Source of the DNA: Thalassia testudinum
Taxonomy: Eukaryota; Streptophyta; Magnoliopsida; Alismatales; Hydrocharitaceae
Direction: 5' to 3'
NCBI GenBank assembly: GCA_037157565.1
Contig: JAZHRO010000003.1
Span: 39,879,001 to 39,943,000, forward strand
Length of the DNA stretch: 64,000 nt
The translations under genes and the position numbers were made by a program. The notes beneath the pieces are model-generated. The model was given only the letters and a program-made list of their open reading frames with translations, did no database searches and was not told the DNA's origin. Positions 32,641 to 43,711 of this stretch are shown here, one piece after another; within the stretch, counting starts at the first letter, position 1; every line of letters starts with the position of its first letter.

Positions 32641-33666
32641 GTGCTCGGCTTCTCCTTTGCAAAGCAGCCTGGTCCTCCACCAAAGAAACACACAGCAGCT
32701 CCTCTCCAGGCCACCATCTCCTCCCTCTCCATCCATACACAGGACCTCCTCCTCATAGGAGCCACTCTGTGGGCAGGAGTCATCACTGTGGTGCACACCC
32801 AAAACAGTGAGACCACCACCGCCCAGCTCTTCAAAGAGCCGGTGGGCGTGGTGGCCTTCTTTTCCCAATTTGAACGACCATGCCACTTCAGCCATTGGAG
32901 CAAAGCTTCAGCTGTGAAGCTCAACCGGCCACCGCACTCCCTACAGCAGCTGGCTGAGCTCCACAGCATCAACAGCAAGGTGGCAGCAGCGTACGCAGGC
33001 CACCGCGCGTGCCTGCAAGTGCCCTTGCCTCCTTCTCCGCGTGCCTTGTCGCGCTTTCCCTTCTGCCTGCAACCGACCACTACGCGCCTCTGCAGCGGTA
33101 GGCCAAGCTTCACCGCACGCCAGCAGCACTCGCAGGCCTCCGCGCAAGCAGCAGGTCGCCCTCGCCCTCCACCGCGCACGCCAGCAACCCTCTCCGCGCG
33201 CTCTGTCGAGACATCCCGCCCACAAGCCACCAGCCGGAGCCACTCCTCCACGTGGGCCGAGCCGTCCGCACTCACAACACCTACAACAGGCGGTTGCATG
33301 GCTCTCCCGGCCACTGTAGCCATTATTCATGCATTTCTGTGGAACACTGTGGCTACAATGGGGTGATCGGTGAGTTTCTCACTTAATCGGTCACCAGGCA
33401 TGCCGCAACCACTGTTCGCCCGCACGCGTGTCTCGCCCCATGTTTTGCTCCAGCACCAGCCTGTGTCGCCCGCTCTCTTCGGCCATGTGCGCCTGCTAGC
33501 GCCTGCTACGTCCTACTCTCTCCGTGCCCACTCCCTTGCGTGAGCGTGCCTCTCAGTGCGCCTATGCCCCTGCGCATGCGCGAGTGGACCAAACGACACT
33601 CCATAGCTTCAGACATCTTAACTGCAGCTTCCTTCACTCCAGCAGAAAGCATGCATCTTCCCTCTC

Positions 33667-34405
33667 TCTCTCTCTCTCTCTCACAGCACTCTCTCACTCT
33701 CTTTACCGACACATACACACACATTCACACTCTCACACACACACACTCTCACTTGTATAGTATTATATACATATATATATTGATATATATACATATATTT
33801 ATATACATATATATATGTACTTATATCTATATATACAGTAGTATTTATATAACTAAGTATTAGTATACATACATATATATATATTTATATATATATATAT
33901 ATACAAACATATTTACATATATGCATATACTTATATACATATATATATAGATATATACATATATCTATTCATATATTAGTACTTGTATAAATATGTATTA
34001 GTCTATATACACATATATATATATATATATACTTCTATATGCTTATATATATATATACATACATATACGCATATACTTATACATACATATATATATATAT
34101 CTAAATATACATACATATATACATATCCATCTATATAACTATATATACATATATATATATACATATCTACCTACATATATCTATATACATATATTACTAT
34201 ATATATATATATATTTACATCTATATAGTTATATATACATACTTATACACATATATATACATATATATATACATATATCTATACATATATCTATCTATAC
34301 ATATACTTATATATATGTATACATATATATATACCTATATATTTATAACCATAAATATATATATACGTATAGATATATTTATAGATATACATATATATAT
34401 ATTTT
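33667..34405. repeat. CT/CA/TA-rich microsatellite tract in E3 5' LTR
   Basis: CT run from about 33667, CA run to 33750, then about 640 bases of TATA/CATA repeats to the non-repeat block 'ttttttcacattacttacc'. Confidence 0.85.
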
Positions 34406-35098
34406 TTCACATTACTTACCGTACGTGTTATCGTGAGAATATCTGCACCAGTTGCTGATATTCTCCGATACACGCGTACAAAAAGCGTGGTCACATACAC
34501 TTCCACCATCCATCCAACACTCCATGTGGCACCTCATCCTGTCAGTTGTGTCTTTCTAGATGACGACCGACTCGACACCATGCTACACTCCATCTGCGCC
34601 TCCATCCCCACCCCTTTATACAAATATAATATATACCTATATATATACTGTATTTGCTTTATTTCTGTTTCGCTTTCCTACTTGTAAAAAGATAAAAAAA
34701 TATATAAAAGAGAAAAGATAATCTTTGACTTGCAGGGATTCCGTCTTGCGAATAGTAAGACTTGTTTTGGAACCCTAATTTGGCTTAAAGCCAAGAACCT
34801 AATTTGTGGGTGTGCCTCAAGGACAAAGACTATCAGAAAAAATCTTAATAGAAAAACACCAAAAAACACAATAAACAAACGGAAGAGATTCATTGTAGGA
34901 AAGGCGTAGAAACTTGAGTTGTAACCCCACTTCCATGAGTTCGACCCTGGGCCTAAAAGTGACCAAGGTAAAATCAAGTAGGCCAGGTTAAAAATTTTGT
35001 AAAGAGATGGTTAGGTCCGATTTAGGTTAACCACTATACACACTTCAATGATAAAATCATCATATTAACAACCTAACCGGTCCGACACCATACCTTTT

Positions 35099-35115
35099 CC
35101 GGCGCTGTTGCCGGG
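35099..35115 (+). promoter_or_regulatory. E3 primer binding site
   Basis: CCGGCGCTGTTGCCGGG, nine bases after the LTR end, near the Athila/Tat consensus. Confidence 0.65.
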
Positions 35116-36483
35116 TCAGTGCGCCTTCAAGTAAGTTTCTAGTCCATTCCTTCATTTTTTCTCTTCTCTCTTCACGGGTGTCTCTGTTTTTGGTGTGCAG
35201 GTAAACCTATTGCAAGGAAAAGGCAGGCAGATGAAGTCAAAGATGTGAGTAGATTCCAAGGCGGGAACGAGAGCGTGAAGACGCCTACACTGCATTGGAG
35301 CTTCGCACACGTTGCCGAACAAGTAGGTCTTCTTTTCTTAGCAACTTAGGTTAACTTGTCACATTAAAATAAAAAAAAACTAAAAACTAGAATAACTTCT
35401 TGGGATCTCTTTGGGCAAGTGGAATAAAATTCACTTGTTTGATTGATTAACTTTACTCCCACCGCCTTGGGATTTCCCGCCTTACTTCACATAGCGAAAA
35501 TCCAGGAATCTTGATTCTTGAATTTTTTGTCATGTGAAGTATTCTTTGAGGCAAACATAAAAAAGATTGATTGCACCCCTCTTTTGCCTCACTTATCTGC
35601 AAATTCAGGATCACATTTTTGGTGGGGAGACTTGGAATTGAGTTGATTCCAACCCCACCACGACTTTTCAACTTGCCTAAGATTCGATCCCGAATACTTC
35701 AACCCCAATAATTTGAGTTTCTTTATCTGTTGATTGAGCCTTGTGTGTGGACATCTTTTTGGTGGTTGGGTGCACTTCAATTGAAGTGCTTTGGGTCCCT
35801 TTCACACCAATATAAAACTGATTCTTGCATCCACACATAGAAATCTCCATTTAGGGAAGCCCATTGCATTTTAGCATGCATTAACCAACTGATATTGAAG
35901 AAGGGTTTCTTGGGATTAGAAGCAAACTTGTTTTCTCTCAAAAACCCAGAGATTTGTTGAATTGGTAATTCAAAGAAATCCTAAAATTCATACTACTTAA
36001 GGCTAAACTCTAAAAACCATTCACCAATTGAAACTTCAATTCGGGGAGATTTCCCCGTTGCATGCTTGGATTACACACCCTCTTAAAATCAATCACTTGG
36101 GCATTACCCGTAAAAAATGCCCTTCACATTCCCAAAGCACTTGACGCTAGGCCTCTAACTAAAATTGTTAGTAACTTGACCCTTATTAAGGATTGGAAGT
36201 CTAACTACCTGCGTGTAGTGTCTACGTGCTGGTGAGGGTTCCCACGTGCTATCGGGTGTCTAAGACTGGGGCAAATGGCCTTTCAATCTGGCCCTGTGGT
36301 TCCGCGGTGCTCACATTCGGTTCTGTATTCGTGATAGTAGGTAACTTAAATCTTTAGGTCTAAGGGCACACTGTAGAGGTTAGGAATTTGATTGAATTGA
36401 TTTGTCATCAAGTGTACCTTTGTGGCGTCATTTCTCTCATCTCTTTTCCCTTCTCATCTCCCCAATTCTTCCTGTGGTAGTGC
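35116..36483 (+). other. E3 untranslated leader
   Basis: Collinear with the E2 leader. No supported gene; open frames on the minus strand (35453-35780) are not conserved as protein. The GC-richer island at 36200-36340 matches that of E2. Confidence 0.6.
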
Positions 36484-38355
36484 ATGTTTGGGAGGAGGTC
36501 ACGAAACCCTGAACTGTGTGAACTACCTGTTAATTTTAGAAAAGGAACCGAATCGCCCTCCTCCACAAACATGGCTGCACGCTCACCCCCAAATCTCGAG
36601 GGAGGAAACTACCCTTAGAACCCACCAAGTGGTGGAGCCTTAGATCCCATAACCCGCCTCCGAGCCCAAATGGAAATGTATAATGAGCAAATTGAAGCCA
36701 TAAGGGAAACATTGGAGGAAATGCAGAACCCTCCCGAATGGGAGGAGCTAGGTCTCTTAGCTCTTATCAGAATCCCGCTGCTACAGAGACCATAGGACAA
36801 ATTCGGGTCCCCATGGGCGGGGACGACTTTGAACTGAAATCGAACATAATTGGCCTAATTAATTTTCACTTCCATGGTCTTGCAAGTGAAGATCCATTTC
36901 TCCACTTGGAAGACCTAACCCGATTGGCTGAAACTGTTAAACCTAGAAATATCGGGTTACCTATAGTCCTCATGAAAATGTTCCCGTTTTCATTGCGGGA
37001 TAAAGCGTCGCAGTGGTTACGCACCCTTGGGAGAACCATCCACTCTTTGGAAGAGATGCGAACAGCGTTTCTTAAGAAGTTCTTCCCAATCGGGCGAACC
37101 AATGCGCTTCACCATGCCATCACTTCATTTACGCAACAGAATGGCGAACAATTTCATGAGGCATGGGAGAGATATAATGACCTCCTTAGGAAGTGTCCGC
37201 CCCACGATCTGCCTAAGTGGCATATAGCCCATATTTTCTACTATGGGCTAAATGAGTCTTTGAAGCAGATTGCAGATGCTTCCTGCAGAGGGAATTTTAT
37301 GAATAAAGATGAGAATGGAGCATTCGAATTGTTTGAAAATATGAGTGAAAACTCAATGAACAATGCTTCCATTGTCGCCTTTAATCATACCAGCCAACCC
37401 CAAAATGTCCACGAAGTTCACACGGGACCCTCCCATTCAACCACTAATCTCAGCCTTGTCGCACAAAAACTAGATGAAGTCTCCATTATGCACAAGAAGC
37501 TAGACGAGCTTCTGGCCAACCTCGCTCGTTCTATGGCAAACACCACCACTTCACCACTTCATCACAATTCCAATTCTTCCAACACCAGGCTTATCCCGAG
37601 AAACCCCGTAAGACATTCCTTACCGAGTGTCACACCAAGCCACTCGGTAAGTAATGTGGATCTGGCATCTGTGAGCCAGTATTTTGACACAGAGGACCAG
37701 TCCTCCGTGTGCTCGGATGCATATTTACATGTGGACATGTCTTCTGGCATAGAAGACACTTGCACCCTGGGGAACAACCCGTTCTCTACCACTTATAACC
37801 CAGGGTGGCGAAATCATCCAAATTTCACATGGTCTAACAACCCGTAGCGCCAAAACCCTGCGGGTGGACCAATGCGACCGTCTGCACCTGTCATCCCAAG
37901 GGCCCAGTCTAATCCTATGGCAAATCCGCCATCAGGCCCTTGCGTACCGCAAATCGAACACGCATCAAGTCCTCTTGACAAATTGATGTGAATGATGACG
38001 GAAATGTCAAAGCGCCATGAAGAGAAAATGACCTCTCTTCAGCACCAATTGGCGCAGCAGAATGCTAAGATCAGTCAACTACGTAAGACGACTCAATCTC
38101 AGGGCACTCTTCCCACCCAACCTGTCCCAAACCCACAAAATTTCATACCCCATGGTCCTCATCCATAGGTACAACCTTCTCAGGGATAGGTACATTAAAT
38201 TCTGCAAGCTCCGAGCATTCCACCGGGATTTTAGACTAATCCCGCTACAGCACCTCACTCTTATGTCCCTATTGCGAACCCTCCTTCGCCGTATGATCCC
38301 ACTGGACCTACATCGTCCAATGCTATCACTACGAGGAGTGGTAAGCAGACTGTCG
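36484..38355 (+). pseudogene. gag: E3 gag with capsid-type domain, broken
   Basis: ATG 36484 gives MFGRRSRNPELCEL as in E2. A TAG at 36616 and a frameshift near 36740 follow; the frame from 36738 is then open to 37847. It holds the retrotransposon gag domain: LINFHFHGLASEDPFLHL, FPFSLRDKASQWLRTL, FLKKFFPIGRTNALHHAI and GEQFHEAWERYNDLLRKCP, residues typical of plant Ty3/Gypsy capsid proteins that package element RNA in virus-like particles. The C-terminal half is Ser/Asn-rich, with a predicted helical part (LDKLM...EMSKRHEEKM). Stops at 37845, 37989 and 38167 break it, the first fitting a Gln codon. The gag/protease junction AITTRSGKQ is at 38322-38346. Confidence 0.8.
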
Positions 38356-39160
38356 ATTTGCCTCGACCTGATCCTGGCCCGTCTTCTTCATCGCCTTCTC
38401 ATTCGGGATGCGCACCGCGTTCGCGAGAGGACAATACACCCAAATTGGTGCCAGAATCAGTCCCATTCCCTGAGGCTCTACTAAGGGAGCCAAAAGGAAA
38501 GAAGAAAGATACGCAGGCCTTTGATAACCTACGTAATTTGTTCAGGGATGTAGAAATCAAGGTACCCCTACTCGGGGCTATCGACCACATACCTACTGTC
38601 GCCTCATTTTTCAAAGACTACACAACACCCAGGTGACAGTTAAAGAAAACTAAGAATCCGGTGGTTCTCTCGCCTCATGCGAGTTGTGTTATACTGTCGA
38701 ACCTACCACCGAAGCAGAAAGATCCGGGCACACCGCTTATTTCCTACAGCATCCAAGGCTACAATTTTAGTCGTGCCCTGCCTGATCTAGGAGCTTCCAT
38801 CAATCTTATTCCAACCATCATGCTCAAAAAATTTTCCTTGGGAATCTGAAACCCACCCCTATCACGTTACAGTTGGCAGATCGTTCTGTCAAAATTCTGA
38901 AGGGTGTGGTGGAAGATGTGGTGGTTAGGGTCAACAGTCTCTGTTTTCTTGTTGACTTTCTTGTTTTATATATGGAAGTTCCTAGCTCACTTTCTGATTA
39001 TTTGATCATCCTTGGTGGACCTTTCTTTGTCACAGCCCGTGCCCTTATCGACTGCGAGCTGGGCTATATTGAGATTGCCGTTGGATCTGAAAAGCTCAAG
39101 CTTAACATCTTCAAGGCAGCCAAGAACTTTGATTGCGATTGCGTCAAGGATGACACGTCG
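38356..39160 (+). pseudogene. pro: E3 aspartic protease
   Basis: The frame carries KKKDTQAFDNLRNLFRDVEI, the pre-protease block seen in E1, and then SRALPDLGASINLIP (about 38770-38813) with the catalytic Asp retained. A stop at about 38634 and a frameshift near 38848 interrupt it. The second half, from 38873, reads VEDVVVRVNSLCFLVDFLVL and IILGGPFFVTARALIDCE, the latter being the second core motif of retropepsins. It ends with EKLKLNIF. The protein would process gag of this element; the polyprotein can no longer be made in one piece. Confidence 0.8.
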
Positions 39161-39850
39161 GACGAGGACATGACCGTCAACGCGTGTATCGGACAAATTG
39201 GGACCTATTCAGACTGCTACGGATTACCTGACGACTGCATGATCAACACATACTGTGACGTTCCCCCATCCCTCCCTTGTCTCGTACCTTCTCCAGGCCA
39301 GACTTCTGACAAGGTTTTCTTCGCTTCCCATACCTCGTGGTCTAAGTCATATCCGGGCTACTCACCGTCGGTCCACACTCTTGAAGACTGGATTGTCATT
39401 TCTTTCTCGCCAAATCAAGCGGATTTGCAACTCCACACTGGGACCTTGATCCGATATACTTCTCACTGGGGCTATTCCTTTTTGGATCCATCTATCCAAG
39501 AAGCCCCTCTTCTTGGCCAATCTGAGGGCCAATTTCTTCTTCCCGACTTGTTCTCCGATCCGGCTAGGACACTTTCGTCCCAAGAAATGCCAAATCTCTC
39601 ACCATCCACCATCACTTTTCACGCCATTGCCACGATCACTTCACTTTTAACTTCACCAACCACCATCCACCCACCCTACCACCCTACTCTATACCCTGCA
39701 CCTCTGCTCTCGTTACTCGATCTTTCATCCTTTCTCTACCTTTCCCTGCAAGCATATGAGGACACAGCATTGTTTGGCATTGGGGGGTGGATAGGCATCC
39801 ATAGGATCTGGGTATTTTATGGTATCATGCAGTTTCCACCTATTTATAAA
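39161..39850 (+). pseudogene. E3 unique C-terminal tail in place of pol
   Basis: The protease frame stays open through about 230 further residues. They are Pro/Ser/Thr-rich, with recognisable conserved phrases shared with E2: VHTLEDW, QADLQLHTGTLIRYTSHWGY, SFLDPSIQEAPLLG, STITFHA and LSSFLYLSL. It ends in an Arg/Lys run (KYERKRKRKRK). I recognise no known fold. A rough count over about 85 aligned codons against E2 gave about 10 silent and 20 replacement differences, which is little sign of strong protein constraint. It may be a residue of the original integrase C-terminus and 3' region rather than a new domain. Confidence 0.5.
39752..39793 (+). other. E3 post-coding conserved box
   Basis: GCATATGAGGACACAGCATTG followed by a run ending TTGGGGGGTGG, overlapping the end of the open frame as in E2. 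Confidence 0.6.
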
Positions 39851-40843
39851 TATGAAAGAAAAAGAAAAAGAAAAAGAATATATATATATCATAAATGGTG
39901 TTTAGTAATGATCTGAAAGCTGAAACAAAAATATAATAAGTGTTTATGGATATTCAACTGTTGTTTTGAAGACTTTCCAGGCCATAGAAGCTTGATTCGC
40001 TCAGGCTCGGCTTAATTCACTTGAGCATTGACAAGATAGATCGAAATCTTTCCTAACTTAGGATGCATTCTTATACCTGAGACACCAGTATAGGATCAGT
40101 TGGTTTGCTTCTACTTGAGAGCCTAAGTAATCTTGGTTCACACTACACATATCAGGAAAGACCAGGTGAACATAAGATCCAACCCTAGTTTTCATTAGGG
40201 AAGGTGGAGTCCTTACTTGTGAGTGCAGGTAGACTTTTTATCCCAGGTTTTAGCCTTGTGTTTAGGAGAGACTCTTTCAAAGAAAAAGAAACTCTCCCAC
40301 CAAAAAGAAAAGTGTGCTACTCCAAATAAAGTTGTAAGAGATATACTGGCACGTGTTTCAAAAAAATAAATAAATAAGTTAGTATATCTCGCAAATATCT
40401 GTAAAATTCTTCCCCTAAAAAAAAGTTTTACCCTGTTCTCTTTGAGCCACAAATATCGGAAAATGGGAGTTGAGTTTCCATCATCTTTATGGGTCAATCC
40501 GAAGACATGAGCTAAAATTGCAACCAATCTGTACTTAAAAATTCATGAAACCCTGAGCTTGAGTCTTAATGTTCATCTGGTCAGTCTTGATTCTTCACTA
40601 AGCACAAGCCATAACCTCTTGAGCTCCCGAGTACAGCAAAAACCTCCTGGATCCTGGAAATCGTACTTAAGGTTTAAATATCAAGAGTCCTGGTTAGTCG
40701 AGAGATGATCTATGTCATGTGAGACTTAAAGTACTGGTAGTCTTCTCTACAATTGGTTCTCACAATATGCAACAATAAACACACCTTTGTCGCCTCAGAA
40801 GAAAATCTTCAGCTTAAGAACATTTCTAAATACTGTTCTGCTA
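39851..40843 (+). other. E3 3' non-coding region with conserved hairpin
   Basis: Collinear with E2 13330-14387. Hairpin arms GAGATATACTGGC (40338-40350) and GTTAGTATATCTC (40378-40390), plus TTGT (40332-40335)/GCAA (40391-40394), keep all pairings of the E2 hairpin if G.U pairs are allowed. No gene supported. Confidence 0.6.
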
Positions 40844-40872
40844 GGGACTAGCAAAAGATAAGCATGGGGGTA
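40844..40872 (+). promoter_or_regulatory. E3 polypurine tract
   Basis: GGGACTAGCAAAAGATAAG followed by CATGGGGGTA, adjoining the 3' LTR TG. Confidence 0.8.
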
Positions 40873-41237
40873 TGATTGCACCGCAAAAATACACCTGCAA
40901 TTACGCCATCTTACGCTATTTCCTAGCATTACCAGTGCATATTAGGGTTCCATAGTCGCATTTGTAAGAACACATGCATGCATACATTTAATTGAGAGGG
41001 GAGGAGAGTGAAATAAATGGCCTCGCAATTACATTTTTCCTCAACTGCTACATTGCAAAATTCACCAACTTTTTATTTTTTAATTTTATTTGATTTGGAA
41101 TTCTTCCCACGGCTACTAGGAATGGTTCTTCTTCTTCGCCCTTGTCCTGACTCAGCCATGACTTGCACAGCCACTCCCTGCCGAGCCCCATGCAGCCACA
41201 TGCACAGCAAGGGCATGGCTGTGCATGCCTTCCTCCT

Positions 41238-41247
41238 CTATAAAAAG
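41238..41247 (+). promoter_or_regulatory. E3 3' LTR TATA box
   Basis: CTATAAAAAG at the family position. Confidence 0.5.
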
Positions 41248-42308
41248 TGCTCGGCTTCTCCTTTGCAAAGCAGCCTAGACCTCCACCAAAGAAACACACA
41301 GCAGCTCTTCTCCAGGCCACCATCTCCGCCCTCTCCCTCCATTCGTAGGACGTCCTCCTCAAAGGAGCCACTCTGCGGGTAGGAGTCATCACTATGGTGC
41401 ACACCCACCATAGTGAGACCACCACTGTCCAGCTCTTCAAAGAGCCGGTGGGCGTGCTGGCCTTCTTTTCCCTATTTGAACGACCACGCTACTTCAGCCA
41501 TTGGAGAAAGCTTCAGCTGTGAAGCTCAACCGGCCACCACACCCATGCAGCAGCCAGTTGAGCTCCACAGCAGCAGCAGCAAGGCGGCAGCAGCGCATGC
41601 AGGCCACCATGCATGCCTGCAAGTGCCCTTGCCTCCCTCTCCACGCGCTCTCTTCCCCCCGCAACCGGCCACTATGTGCCTCTACAGTGGCCGGCCAAGC
41701 TTCACCGCACGCCAGCAGCACCCGCAAGCCTCCACGCAAGCAGCAGGTCGCCCTTGCCCTCCACCGCGCATGCCAGGAATCCTCTCTGTGCGCTCTATTG
41801 CGACATCCCGCCCGTAAGCCACCAGTTGGAGCCACTCTTCCGCATGCGCCGAGCAGTCCGCACTCACAGCACCTATAGCAGGCGGTTGCGCGGCTCACCC
41901 AGCCACTGTAACCACTGTTCTCGCGTTTCTGCAGAACACTATGGCTACAGTGGGGTGATCAACAAGTTTCTCACTTAACTAGTCACCCGACGCGCCGCAA
42001 TCGCTGTTCGCCAGCGCGCGCATCTTGCTCCACATTCTTCTCCAGCACCTGCCCGTGCGTCTGCCAGTGCTAGCACCTGCCTGCATCGCCCACTCTCTTC
42101 TCCCGTGTGTGCCTGCTAGCACCTGCTCCAGCCCTTCGTGCACCACGGTGCGCTGCGGCCTCCTCTCTCCACGCCCACTCCCTTGCGTGCACGTGCCTCT
42201 CAGCACGCATTTGCGCCTGCGCGTGCATGCGTGAACCAGACGATGCTCCATAGCTTCAGACGTCTTAACAGCAGCTTCCTTCACTCCAGTAGGAAGTGCA
42301 CGTCCTCC

Positions 42309-42910
42309 CCCTCTCTCTCTCTCTCACACACAGCACTCTCACTCTCTTTACCAACACATACACACACCTTCACACTCTCACACACGCACACTCTCACTTA
42401 TATAGTATTATATACATAGATATATATATGTATACATATATATATTGGTATATATACATATATTTATATACATATATATATACTTATATCTATATATATT
42501 GTAGTATTTATATAACTAAGTATTAGTATACATACATATATATACATATACCTATATACATATATATATATATATTTATACATACATATTTACATATATA
42601 CATGTACTTATATACATATATATATATATACATCTATATACTTATATATATATATACATACAAATACGCATATACTTATACATACATTTATATATATATA
42701 TATATATCTAAATATACATACATATATACATATACATCCATATAACTATATATACATATATATATATACATATCTACCAACATATATCTATATACATATA
42801 TATATATATTTATATATATATATTTACATCTATATAGTTATATATACATAATTATACACATATATATACACATATATATATCTATACATATATCTATCTA
42901 TACATATACT

Positions 42911-42942
<32 letters not shown>

Positions 42943-43015
42943 CACATATATATATACATATATATATACCTATATATTTATAACCATATATATATATATA
43001 CATATATATATTTTT
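42309..43015. repeat. CT/CA/TA-rich microsatellite tract in E3 3' LTR
   Basis: CT run, CA run and about 600 bases of TATA/CATA repeats, as in the 5' LTR. Confidence 0.85.
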
Positions 43016-43711
43016 TTTCACATTACTTACCATACGTGGTATCGCGGGAATATCTACACCAGCTGCTGATATTCCCCGATACACGCATACAAAAAGCGTG
43101 GTCACATACATCTTCCACCATCCATCCTACACTCGACGTGGCACCTCGTCCTGTCGGCTGCATCTTTCTAGACGACGACCGACTCGACACCATGCTACAC
43201 TCCATCTCCACCTCCACCCCCACCCCTTTATACATATATAATATATACCTATATATATACATATACTATATTTGCCTTATTTCTGTTTCACTTTCCTACT
43301 AATAAAAAGATAAAAAAAAATATAAAAGAGAAAAGATAATCTTTGACTTGCAGGTACTCCATCTTGCTAATCGCAAGACCCATTTTGGAACCCTGATTTG
43401 GCTTAAAGCAAAGAACCTATTTTTGAGGGTGTGCCTCAAGGACAAAGATTATCATAAAAAAATATAAATAGAAAAACACCAAAAAACACAATAAACGAAC
43501 GGAAGAGATTCGTTGTAGGAAAGGCGTAGAAACTTGACTTGCAACCCCACTTCCCTGAGTTCGACCCTAGGCCTAAAAGTGACCAAGATAAAATCAAGTA
43601 GGCTAGGTTAAAAATTTTGTAAAGAGATTGTTAGATCCGATTTAGATTAACCAATATACACACTTCAATGATAAAATCATCATATTAACAACCTAACCGG
43701 GTCTGACACCA

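Larger units (their letters stand above)
32269..35090 (+). repeat. E3 5' LTR
   Basis: Starts TGATTGCACCGCAAAATACA, ends CCGACACCA. TATA box TCTATAAAAA is at 32631-32640. Inverted repeat A is partial (TCACTGT 32783-32789/ACAGTGA 32804-32810). Repeat B is at 33312-33322/33350-33360 with one mismatch. Repeat C is GGTGATCG/CGGTCACC (33362-33369/33388-33395) with a G.T pair and an inner GTGAG/CTCAC hairpin. Overlapping open frames in 32387-33366 on both strands are composition effects. Confidence 0.87.
32269..43711 (+). mobile_element. E3: complete non-autonomous gag-protease LTR element inside the LINE
   Basis: 11.44 kb with LTRs of 2.82 and 2.84 kb, primer site, 1.37 kb leader, gag, protease, the E2-type C-terminal tail, box, hairpin, polypurine tract. 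It has no RT, RNase H or integrase. Termini are TG...CA and the flanks are near-identical five-mers. The LINE frame is restored when the element and one target copy are left out, confirming both ends. By eye the LTRs differ at roughly 20 of the first 230 bases, so the insertion is not recent. Confidence 0.88.
40873..43711 (+). repeat. E3 3' LTR
   Basis: 2.84 kb, TGATTGCACC to GACACCA. TATA box CTATAAAAAG is at 41238-41247. Inverted repeat A (41389-41399/41406-41416) is a perfect 11 pairs with an A-T pair where E2 has G-C. Repeat B is at 41904-41914/41942-41952 with one mismatch. It has the microsatellite tract and the block 'ttttcacattacttaccatacg' at 43017. Confidence 0.87.

Noticed and set aside
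32463..33323. 286-codon minus-strand frame in E3 5' LTR, with a 241-codon plus-strand frame over it
   Set aside because: Same GC-rich LTR segment; the E3 3' LTR copy is broken into other frames, so no conserved protein.
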